Shown: in pieces, positions 1 to 6,555 of the stretch
How the letters are laid out: each line of letters opens with the position of its first letter
Numbering within the stretch: position 1 is the stretch's first letter
From: DATESG01 sp035270925
GTDB taxonomy: Bacteria; Bacillota_I; Bacilli_A; RFN20; CAG-826
Length of the DNA: 12,277 nucleotides
Direction: 5' to 3'
Assembly (NCBI GenBank): GCA_035270925.1
Contig: DATESG010000042.1
Location: forward strand, 1-12,277
Position numbers and translations under genes: made by a program
The notes under the pieces: generated by a model
What the model saw: the letters and a program-made list of their open reading frames with translations, nothing else
Databases searched by the model: none
Told to the model about the DNA's origin: nothing

Positions 1-1
1 G

Positions 2-16
2 TGTTAAACTTTATAT
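2..16 (+). promoter_or_regulatory. Possible extended -10 promoter immediately before the first gene (weak)
   Basis: A TG dinucleotide at 2-3, one base, then TAAACT at 5-10 gives a weak extended -10 (4 of 6 matches to TATAAT). It is followed by six bases (TTATAT) and the ATG at 17. There is no purine-rich ribosome-binding site. A -35 element would fall outside the window. The layout matches the two better promoters at 4172-4200 and 9618-9626, and that resemblance is the main reason to list it. In such AT-rich sequence a chance match is quite possible. Confidence 0.3.
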
Positions 17-616
17 ATGTTAAATTTTGTTATTATAGATACGGCAAAACATGAATTGATTGTCGAAAAGTCACGATTTATCGCCTATATAAGCCCGATA
101 AATAGTGAGGAAGATTTTGTGAGTTTTAAAAAGAATGTAAAAAAGGATGCCCCTGGCGCACGCCATTATCCTTATGCTTATAGCTACGAATCGACAGCAA
201 GAGCAAGTGATGATGGTGAACCTAGTGGGACCGCAGGGCGACCTTTATTAGAACTAATTAACAATCACAATTTGAACAATCTTGCTTTAATTGTGGTCCG
301 CTACTTTGGAGGAACATTATTAGGTGCTGGCCGGCTTCTAAGAACTTATGTGGATACAGCAAATCAAGCGTTAAATTTACTTGATAAATATATCGTGATT
401 GAGAGTCAAATTTATGAAGCAAATATTAAGAGTGCCGATTTGGGACAAATTGAATATTTGCTTGCTAAAAACAAGGTCGAAATTATCAAACGGGAATATA
501 ATGGTGAAGAGGTCAGACTAACATTTAATGCCGAAGTAGGTTTAGATGTTGAAAAAGTCTACAACCTTCAAGCAATTAAACTTGAGCGAAGTAAACTTTA
601 TAGAAAAGAGGAATAA
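17..616 (+). CDS. yigZ: YigZ/IMPACT family protein (UPF0029 plus DUF1949)
   Basis: This 199-residue protein has the usual length and two-domain layout of bacterial YigZ (YvyE in Bacillus). The N-terminal IMPACT domain (about residues 10-120) opens with KSRFIAYI (18-25). It contains the family signature DDGEPSGTAG at 65-74 and VVRYFGGTLLGAG at 93-105. The C-terminal part (about 130-195) corresponds to the ferredoxin-like DUF1949 domain. The eukaryotic relative IMPACT binds the Gcn2 regulator Gcn1. The bacterial proteins have no firmly established reaction, and older labels such as proline dipeptidase are doubtful. The protein is cytosolic, with no signal peptide or membrane segment. The ATG at 17 is the first possible start after an in-frame TAA at 5-7, and no Shine-Dalgarno site precedes it. 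It is the first visible gene of a four-gene operon, and its stop lies one base before the next start. Confidence 0.93.
   Translation: MLNFVIIDTAKHELIVEKSRFIAYISPINSEEDFVSFKKNVKKDAPGARHYPYAYSYESTARASDDGEPSGTAGRPLLELINNHNLNNLALIVVRYFGGTLLGAGRLLRTYVDTANQALNLLDKYIVIESQIYEANIKSADLGQIEYLLAKNKVEIIKREYNGEEVRLTFNAEVGLDVEKVYNLQAIKLERSKLYRKEE
606..613 (+). promoter_or_regulatory. Shine-Dalgarno site of mrp
   Basis: AAGAGGAA lies inside the last codons of the preceding gene, with GAGG ending six bases before the ATG at 618. It decides the start of mrp. An in-frame ATG exists at 546, but it lies deep inside the upstream gene and has no such site. Confidence 0.75.
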
Positions 617-617
617 G

Positions 618-1397
618 ATGCAACATCAAGTAAAAAAAGAGAAAACAAATGAGCAAAGTAACGTAAAAAAACTCATTGGAATAATTTCAGGTAAAGGTGG
701 AGTTGGTAAATCATATACTACGGCTATGCTCGCCTTAAGCCTTAATGAATTGGGTTTTGAAGTAGGAATTTTGGATGCCGATATTACCGGTCCCTCAATT
801 CCACACATGTTTAAAGTGACGGAGAAAGCTTATGGCGATCAAACTTCGATTTATCCGCATGTTGTTGATGAATTAGGAATCAAAATTATCTCCGCCGCGA
901 TGCTTTTAGAGGACAACGAAGATCCGCTTATTTGGCGCGGGCCATTAATTAGCGATTTAATTAAACAATTTTATAACATTGTCAATTGGGGGGAATTAGA
1001 TTATCTATTAGTTGATTTCCCACCAGGCACAAGTGACGTGGCCCTAACGGCAATGCAGTCGCTCCCGCTAGATGGACTCGTAATTGTCACGACCCCCCAA
1101 GATATGGTCGGAATCATTGTTAAAAAAGCTATTAATATGGCGCAAAAATTAAATGTTCCAATTCTAGGGGCCGTTAACAATATGGCTTATATGGAATGTC
1201 CAAATTGCAATGAAAAGATATATATTTATGGCGAGAACAGTCAAAAGCACATCGAAGAACAACTAGGGATTCCGCTCCTTGGAGAAGTCCGACTAATTCC
1301 TGGTAACGTTAAAGCCTTTGATCAAGGCGACTATCAAAATTTAGTTAAAGATGACTTCACAGCCATCGCGCAAAAAATTACAAAAAGAGGAAACTAA
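618..1397 (+). CDS. mrp: Mrp/ApbC/NBP35-type P-loop ATPase, iron-sulfur cluster carrier
   Basis: This 259-residue protein belongs to the MinD/Mrp branch of SIMIBI ATPases. Family members bind a 4Fe-4S cluster between two subunits and pass it to apo-proteins in the cytosol. The deviant Walker A motif GKGGVGKS is at residues 25-32, the switch I region DADITGPSIP at 53-62, WRGP at 106-109, and the Walker B-like segment LVDFPPGTSD at 131-140. The cluster-binding pair CPNC (Cys194, Cys197) is present. The N-terminal DUF59/MIP18 domain found in many bacterial Mrp proteins is absent, because only 24 residues precede the P-loop. The start at 618 is chosen for its Shine-Dalgarno site and the 1-base gap after the previous stop. 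Starting at 546 would add 24 residues read out of the frame of yigZ. The gene is co-transcribed with yigZ, pepP and glpK. Confidence 0.93.
   Translation: MQHQVKKEKTNEQSNVKKLIGIISGKGGVGKSYTTAMLALSLNELGFEVGILDADITGPSIPHMFKVTEKAYGDQTSIYPHVVDELGIKIISAAMLLEDNEDPLIWRGPLISDLIKQFYNIVNWGELDYLLVDFPPGTSDVALTAMQSLPLDGLVIVTTPQDMVGIIVKKAINMAQKLNVPILGAVNNMAYMECPNCNEKIYIYGENSQKHIEEQLGIPLLGEVRLIPGNVKAFDQGDYQNLVKDDFTAIAQKITKRGN
1387..1390 (+). promoter_or_regulatory. Shine-Dalgarno site of pepP
   Basis: GAGG, inside AAAAAGAGGAAA at the end of mrp, lies nine bases before the ATG at 1400. A second purine patch (AAGGA) runs directly into the ATG and is too close to act as the site. Confidence 0.65.
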
Positions 1398-1399
1398 GG

Positions 1400-2650
1400 A
1401 TGAACAATAAATCATTTTCAAAAAGAAGAGAAGCACTACTAGACAAATTGCCAGATAATAGCCTCGTCATCGTCTTTGCCGGAGTCCCACATAAGGCAAG
1501 CGCAGACGCCGAATATCCATTCCAAGTTAATACGAACTTTCTTTATCTAACAGGCATTAAACAAGAGCATAGTGTCCTTGTCCTGGCTAAAATCGATCAA
1601 GAAAGGTTTTCCTATTTATTCATCGATAGTTTTGATGAACTCAAAGAAAAATGGACTGGTAAAAAACTTAAACCAGAGCAAGCAATCAAAATTAGTGGAA
1701 TTAAAAACATTTTGTTCACCGATCACCTTGAAAGTAAAACGGATGATTTCTTACTAAACACTTCTACATATGGTGAGGTTGCTCATGTTTATTTAGATTT
1801 AGAACCAGAACTATTTATCGCCAAAAAGATTACAACCCATGAATACAAACTCGAATTAGAAAATAAATATCACGTTAATGTTGAAAACGTTTTCCCAGAA
1901 ATTGTTAAATTACGGATGATTAAGGACGATGAAGAAATTAAGGCACTAAAAGAAAGTATTAGCCTTACTAACAAAGCGCTAAATATTGTCATGAAGGCAA
2001 TCAAGGACGGCCAATATGAATATAAAATTGCTAATCTTTTTGAATATGTAATCAAGGATCAAAAAGCCGGTCTTTCATTTCCAACCATTGCCGCTAGTGG
2101 AGCTAATGCAACGATTCTTCACTATGTTGACCTTGCAAGTAAGATGGAAGATGGACATTTATTGCTCCTCGATCTTGGGGCAAATTTGACCGACTATCGT
2201 GCTGATATTAGTCGGACCTATCCAGTTGCAGGCGTCTTCAATCCACTCCAACGTCAAATTTATGAAATCGTGCTAGCAACGAATAAAGCCGTAATTGAAT
2301 TTATTCGCCCAGGTTTAACGCTTGCCGAACTTCAAGCCTTTACCATTGAACTCATGGCCGCTAAATTATTAAGCGCCGATTTAATTAAGACTAAGGAAGA
2401 AATCTCTAAATACTACTATCACAACGTCAGTCATCATTTAGGACTAGACACCCATGATCAATCACTTCGTGAACTAAAATTAGTTCCAGGTAACGTCATT
2501 ACCGTAGAACCGGGACTGTATTTTGCTAACTACGGAATTGGCATTCGAATTGAAGATGATGTCGTTGTGACAGAAGACGGGGCGCTTAACTTATCAAGTG
2601 AAATTATCAAAGAAATTGCCGATATCGAAAAATACATGAAACGGAAATAG
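1400..2650 (+). CDS. pepP: Xaa-Pro aminopeptidase (aminopeptidase P, peptidase family M24B)
   Basis: This cytosolic dinuclear metallopeptidase removes an N-terminal residue preceding proline. At 416 residues it is close to the E. coli PepP length. Residues 1-150 form the AMP_N domain (SKRREALLDKLPDNSLVIVFAG at the start, then FLYLTGI around 47-53). Residues 175-405 form the pita-bread catalytic domain. All five metal ligands can be placed by the E. coli spacing: Asp258 and Asp269 (11 apart, in DLG and ADISRTYPV), His345, Glu370 in ITVEPG and Glu385 in RIEDD. Catalytic histidines His241 and His352 are also present, so the enzyme should be active. There is no signal peptide. The ATG is two bases after the mrp stop and has a good ribosome-binding site. 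Prolidase (PepQ) is the main alternative, but the AMP_N domain favours PepP. Confidence 0.94.
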   Translation: MNNKSFSKRREALLDKLPDNSLVIVFAGVPHKASADAEYPFQVNTNFLYLTGIKQEHSVLVLAKIDQERFSYLFIDSFDELKEKWTGKKLKPEQAIKISGIKNILFTDHLESKTDDFLLNTSTYGEVAHVYLDLEPELFIAKKITTHEYKLELENKYHVNVENVFPEIVKLRMIKDDEEIKALKESISLTNKALNIVMKAIKDGQYEYKIANLFEYVIKDQKAGLSFPTIAASGANATILHYVDLASKMEDGHLLLLDLGANLTDYRADISRTYPVAGVFNPLQRQIYEIVLATNKAVIEFIRPGLTLAELQAFTIELMAAKLLSADLIKTKEEISKYYYHNVSHHLGLDTHDQSLRELKLVPGNVITVEPGLYFANYGIGIRIEDDVVVTEDGALNLSSEIIKEIADIEKYMKRK

Positions 2651-2652
2651 TA

Positions 2653-4134
2653 ATGATGGAAAAGTATATTTTAACAATTGATCAAGGAACAACCTCGACT
2701 CGTGCGATTTTATTTAATCAACAAGGTAAGATTGTCCATAGTGCTTTTAAAGATGTTAAATGTATTTATCCCCATCCTTCTTATGTCGAAACTGATGCAC
2801 TCGAGCTGTGGTTGAGTGTGCTCGCAGTTGTTAATGAAGTGCTGATTAAGGCTAATTTGACCCTAGAATCTCTTGATAGTGTTGGCATTACCAACCAACG
2901 CGAAACGACAATCGTTTGGGATAAAACGACAGGAATGCCTGTTTATAACGCGATTGTTTGGCAAAGTCGCCAAAGTGCAAGTTATTGTGAAGAACTAGAA
3001 TCAAAAAAAGATTTAATTTTCAAAAAAACCGGGCTTACAATTAACCCATATTTTAGCGCATCTAAAATTCGCTATATTCTTGACCATATTAAAGATGGAC
3101 AAGCTCGGGCCGAACGCGGTGAACTCTTGTTTGGTACGGTTGATAGTTGGTTAATTTATAAGCTCACCAATGGTCGTGTTCATGCAACGGATATTTCCAA
3201 TGCCTCACGAACATTGCTGTTTAACATATTTACAAAAAGTTGGGATGATGAATTACTGAATCTGTTCAATATTCCCTCCGCGATGGTCCCAAAAGTGAAT
3301 CCTTCTAGTTATGTGTTTGGTTACACTGAATTTTTAAAGACAGCTGTTCCGATTGCCGGAGTGGCGGGGGATCAACAAGCTTCCTTATTTGGTCATTTAT
3401 GTTTAGACAAAGGTGAAAGTAAGTCGACGTATGGAACCGGTTGCTTTATGCTGATGAATATTGGCAATAAACCGCTTTTAGCCGAGGGCGGCTTACTCAC
3501 GACGATTGCTTGGCAAATCGGCAATAAAGTCACGTATGCTTTTGAAGGTAGTGTCTTTGTTGGTGGCGCGGCTGTGCAATGGCTGCGCGATGAAATGTGT
3601 TTAATTAAGACGGCCAAACATAGTGAAAAAGAGGCGTCGAAAGCAGTTAAAAATGATGGTGTCTACGTCGTACCTGCCTTTGTTGGCTTAGGGACACCTT
3701 ATTGGGATGATAAAACTCGTGGAGCGGTCTTTGGTCTTACACGTGGAACTAGCAAAGCGGAATTTGTGAGAGCGACATTAGAATCAATTGCCTATCAAAC
3801 TAAAGATGTATTCGGTGTCATGGAGAGTGCTTCGAAAATTGATTTAAAGCGTCTTCAAGTTGATGGTGGCCCGACGGCAAACGGTTATTTGATGCAGTTT
3901 CAAGCCGACATTCTTGCCACACAAATTCGTGTCGCTAAAATCGTTGAAACGACAAGTTTAGGGGTCTTTTTTCTCGCCGGACTGCAAACAGGATTTTTTA
4001 CTTCAATCAATGAAATTAAGAAGTTGAAATATGAGGGGACAATTTATCGTCCTAAGATGGAAGAAGCAATGCGTGTATCTTTATATAATGGCTGGAAACG
4101 GGCAATTAAAGCCACGCAAATGTTTAGTGAATAG
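2653..4134 (+). CDS. glpK: Glycerol kinase
   Basis: This FGGY-family kinase makes sn-glycerol 3-phosphate from glycerol and ATP. Its 493 residues match the family length. The N-terminal phosphate loop DQGTTSTR is at 10-17. Glycerol contacts are in TNQRE (Arg83, Glu84) and IVWQ (Trp103), and catalytic Asp240 is in GDQQ. GTGCF (261-265), WLRD (310-313) and the C-terminal VDGGPTAN (403-410) complete the fold. The block NQRETTIVWD...YNAIVWQ separates GlpK from xylulokinase and gluconokinase. Val221 follows SSY where enterococcal and Bacillus enzymes have the HPr-phosphorylated His. The loop carrying the E. coli fructose-1,6-bisphosphate site (GGKGGTR) is also missing, so both classic controls look absent. 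The start is ATG 2653 or the next codon (2656), with only a weak GGAAA upstream. No glpF, glpD or glpO lies beside it. A terminator follows. Confidence 0.96.
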   Translation: MMEKYILTIDQGTTSTRAILFNQQGKIVHSAFKDVKCIYPHPSYVETDALELWLSVLAVVNEVLIKANLTLESLDSVGITNQRETTIVWDKTTGMPVYNAIVWQSRQSASYCEELESKKDLIFKKTGLTINPYFSASKIRYILDHIKDGQARAERGELLFGTVDSWLIYKLTNGRVHATDISNASRTLLFNIFTKSWDDELLNLFNIPSAMVPKVNPSSYVFGYTEFLKTAVPIAGVAGDQQASLFGHLCLDKGESKSTYGTGCFMLMNIGNKPLLAEGGLLTTIAWQIGNKVTYAFEGSVFVGGAAVQWLRDEMCLIKTAKHSEKEASKAVKNDGVYVVPAFVGLGTPYWDDKTRGAVFGLTRGTSKAEFVRATLESIAYQTKDVFGVMESASKIDLKRLQVDGGPTANGYLMQFQADILATQIRVAKIVETTSLGVFFLAGLQTGFFTSINEIKKLKYEGTIYRPKMEEAMRVSLYNGWKRAIKATQMFSE

Positions 4135-4140
4135 AATTAG

Positions 4141-4166
4141 AAACAAGACATCTGCTCTTGTTTTTT
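4141..4166 (+). terminator. Rho-independent terminator of the yigZ-mrp-pepP-glpK operon
   Basis: AAACAAGA (4141-4148) pairs perfectly with TCTTGTTT (4156-4163) around a 7-base loop. The T-run begins in the descending arm (TTTTTT at 4161-4166) and is followed by CTTT. The stem is AT-rich, but its position just after the glpK stop and the T-run make it a convincing intrinsic terminator. The stem and the oligo-T overlap, as is common. Confidence 0.85.
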
Positions 4167-4171
4167 CTTTA

Positions 4172-4200
4172 TTGAAAAAGAGGGTCATCTCCCTTACAAT
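4172..4200 (+). promoter_or_regulatory. Sigma-A promoter of addBA, predicted to give a leaderless mRNA
   Basis: TTGAAA (4172-4177; 5 of 6 consensus) and TACAAT (4195-4200; 5 of 6) are separated by exactly 17 bases. This is the canonical housekeeping promoter layout, placed right after the preceding terminator. The -10 ends six bases before the addB ATG at 4207, so transcription should begin at or next to the A of the start codon. The only purine-rich patch (GAGGG at 4180-4184) is more than 20 bases from the ATG, too far to be a ribosome-binding site. A short inverted repeat, AGGG-N6-CCCT (4181-4194), lies in the spacer and might be an operator. Confidence 0.75.
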
Positions 4201-4206
4201 TAATCT

Positions 4207-6555
4207 ATGAATGAACGACTCTTTACTTATGACTATATTGTCGCTCCGGTCCAACTTCATCGGCATATTTTAAGATTAAAAGCCGATAATCCCCGTACAC
4301 AAACTAAACTTATTTCTAAGGAAGAACTCATTAACAGTTTAACTTTTAAAGTTGAAGCAGATGCAATTTATGAAATCATTGAAAATTTCCAGTTTTCTTA
4401 TCAAAAGGCGAAGAATTATTTAGATAACTTAGAACATTTTAGCAAAAGTGACATGACCGCAAAATTAAGAGAAATGTTTGACGTTTATGAGCATCTTTTA
4501 AGCAAAGGAATGGTTAAATTCGATGAAACAAACTTTGTTTATCAAAATAAATCAGCACTTTTGATCAATTATTCTTCACTAGATAGCGAGTTAATCTCAA
4601 CTCTAAATAAGCTTGAAATTAGACATGAATTTTATCAGGTTGCAGCAAAAACTAAGACGATGCAAATTAGAACATTCTCAGATGTTGGTCAAGAAACGCA
4701 ATTCTTTTTTAACCAAGTAGCGGAACTATTAGCCAATGGAGTAGCGCCCCAAGATATCTACGTTTTTACGCCCGCCAGTGCTTATGAACATGATTTTAAA
4801 CTTTGGGTGCAGGAATATAACATCCCACTCAATGTTTTTAACACGAAACCACTTTATAACTTTCCACTTGTCCAGGATTTATTCAGGCAAATTGGTGAGC
4901 ATGGACCTGATTTAGAAGTTTTTTTAAACGAGAAATTCAACCAGACTAAATTAGCACCAGAATTAGTGGAAACGCTAAAAATTATCGGGCGCTTTCCCCA
5001 AAAAAACCTGACCTTGAAGCTTTATTTAGAATTACTTAAAGACCAGATTAGTAAGAAAGAACTAATTATAAGCGACTACGCGAACTCGCTTCCTACCCTT
5101 CAAACTTTACCGCTATTTTTAAGTGAAAAACATATCTTTATTCTCGGCTTTAGCAAAGGGCGATATCCGCTTGTTTCACTTGATAATGAATTTATTTCCG
5201 ACAAAGAGAAATCTGCGGTTGGCCTCAATACTTCTAAATTAACAAATGAAATAAACAATGATTTACTTAGACAAGTACTAACAACAGATAATTATTTTCA
5301 TCTTTCATTTTCGCAAAGTGTCGAGGGCCAAAAACAAATCCTTAGTGATCTTGTTGAAGAATTTAAAATGGAAGTTGTTACAGACAATGTTCCTCGTGTT
5401 TTTTACAATAAAACGTATTTAGAGAGTTATTATGCCAGTCTCGTCGACAATCTACGTAAATATAATGCCTTTGACAGCAAAATCGATCTACTTTATCCCT
5501 TGTTAAGTGAAAACAATTATTCAACCTATGACAATAAGTTTACAGGGGTTAATCATTTTCGGGCTGATTCACCTCTTTCACTCTCATTTTCGCAAATTGA
5601 TACATTTTATGGCTGCCCATTTCGTTACTATCTAGATCGAGTTTTGAAACTAAGAACAACTAGTAATGTTTTAAGTTTGGAGATTGGAAATTTGTTTCAC
5701 CATTTAATGGAAATTAGTGATCATAAGCCAATTGACCTAGAATCTGAAATCGATACTTTCTTGAGCACTAATGAATTTGCGGCACGTGAAAAAATGTTAA
5801 TTCGGGGCATGAGTGAAATTTTTAAAGTTGGTCTTAGATTAAAAGGCGAACTTGAATTACAAATGAAGATGGAAAAGACCAACGCTGAAATAGATGTGCA
5901 TTTACAATTAGATGAGCTTACATCAATTAAAGGTCGGATTGATCGTGTTTATGAATTAAAAAATGGTGGTCTTGTCTTAATCGATTATAAGACTGGCGTT
6001 AAACGTTTTAACGTGAACCAAATTGAATATGGTAAGAGTCTTCAACTTCCGATTTATGCGCTAATGAGCATTAATGATGAGCGTTTTAAAGACAAATACA
6101 TTTTAGGACTGTTTTTACAAAAACTTAAGCAAGAAGGAATCCTAATTTGTGAAGACGAAGAAGAAAGATATCAACATTTTAAGTCTCAATTTAAGATGAG
6201 TGGAATTATGTTAGATGATTCAGGCAAACTTGAAGAATTTGATTCGACTTTTATGGGAACACATTCTAGTTTTGTGACCGGGCTTATGTATAGTAATGCC
6301 CAAGGCCGTTTTCATGCAAAGGCGCCAGTGTTTAAAACTGATTTCTTTGATGAAATCGCAAATAGAGCAAAAGATAAAATCACTGAGGCAGCAAGACGAA
6401 TTAGAAAAAACGACTTTGTGGTCACGCCACTTTTAATTGATAAAGATGATGCATGTGGTTTTTGCCCCTTTGCTAATGTTTGCTATAAAAAGAAAGAAGA
6501 CTATATTGTTGTCAACACTAAAGCAACTGAGGAGGATAACGATGGAACTGAATGA
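4207..6555 (+). CDS. addB: AddB subunit of the AddAB helicase-nuclease (compact form)
   Basis: This is the partner of AddA in resecting DNA double-strand ends for RecA-dependent repair. The C-terminal PD-(D/E)XK nuclease domain (about 455-765) has His498/499, Asp579 in GRIDR, Asp593 and Lys595 in LIDYKTG, and a QLPIY motif at 613-617. Its four iron-sulfur cysteines are Cys470 in YGCPFRYYLD and Cys750, Cys753, Cys759 (C-x2-C-x5-C), as in Bacillus AddB. The N-terminal part is helicase-like but degenerate, with AddB-type segments such as DIYVFTPAS (183-191) and LGFSKGRYPL (313-322). At 782 residues it is about 380 shorter than B. subtilis AddB, and no Walker A motif is seen near the N-terminus. 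The start at 4207 is the first possible codon after an in-frame TAA (4201-4203). It overlaps addA by 14 bases. Confidence 0.88.
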   Translation: MNERLFTYDYIVAPVQLHRHILRLKADNPRTQTKLISKEELINSLTFKVEADAIYEIIENFQFSYQKAKNYLDNLEHFSKSDMTAKLREMFDVYEHLLSKGMVKFDETNFVYQNKSALLINYSSLDSELISTLNKLEIRHEFYQVAAKTKTMQIRTFSDVGQETQFFFNQVAELLANGVAPQDIYVFTPASAYEHDFKLWVQEYNIPLNVFNTKPLYNFPLVQDLFRQIGEHGPDLEVFLNEKFNQTKLAPELVETLKIIGRFPQKNLTLKLYLELLKDQISKKELIISDYANSLPTLQTLPLFLSEKHIFILGFSKGRYPLVSLDNEFISDKEKSAVGLNTSKLTNEINNDLLRQVLTTDNYFHLSFSQSVEGQKQILSDLVEEFKMEVVTDNVPRVFYNKTYLESYYASLVDNLRKYNAFDSKIDLLYPLLSENNYSTYDNKFTGVNHFRADSPLSLSFSQIDTFYGCPFRYYLDRVLKLRTTSNVLSLEIGNLFHHLMEISDHKPIDLESEIDTFLSTNEFAAREKMLIRGMSEIFKVGLRLKGELELQMKMEKTNAEIDVHLQLDELTSIKGRIDRVYELKNGGLVLIDYKTGVKRFNVNQIEYGKSLQLPIYALMSINDERFKDKYILGLFLQKLKQEGILICEDEEERYQHFKSQFKMSGIMLDDSGKLEEFDSTFMGTHSSFVTGLMYSNAQGRFHAKAPVFKTDFFDEIANRAKDKITEAARRIRKNDFVVTPLLIDKDDACGFCPFANVCYKKKEDYIVVNTKATEEDNDGTE
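6528..6535 (+). promoter_or_regulatory. Strong Shine-Dalgarno site of addA
   Basis: TGAGGAGG, the best ribosome-binding site in the window, ends six bases before the ATG at 6542. It fixes the addA start over the in-frame ATG at 6437, which lies inside addB without such a site. Because it is within the addB coding region, translation of the two genes is probably coupled. Confidence 0.85.

Noticed and set aside
546..617. Upstream in-frame ATG as the start of mrp
   Set aside because: It would place 24 extra residues over the end of yigZ. The ATG at 618 has a proper ribosome-binding site and one-base operon spacing, and family members do not need the extra residues.
3393..3617. Open frame on the opposite strand inside glpK, and similar short antisense frames at 626-808, 1870-2055, 4081-4266, 7409-7720 and 9986-10252
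   Set aside because: They lie over conserved genes, have no ribosome-binding sites or recognisable motifs, and are what codon bias on the coding strand produces by chance.
4135..4206. Riboswitch or T-box leader before addB
   Set aside because: The 72-base gap is fully accounted for by a terminator and a promoter, and the predicted mRNA has no leader.
6437..6541. Upstream in-frame ATG as the start of addA
   Set aside because: The added residues come from the addB Cys-rich segment read in another frame. TGAGGAGG at the correct distance from 6542, and the typical AddA N-terminus right after it, settle the start.
6553..6555. TGA read as tryptophan (Mycoplasma-type code)
   Set aside because: All tryptophans in the recognisable proteins use TGG, and no conserved protein needs readthrough of TGA. 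The TGA ending addB is a normal stop.
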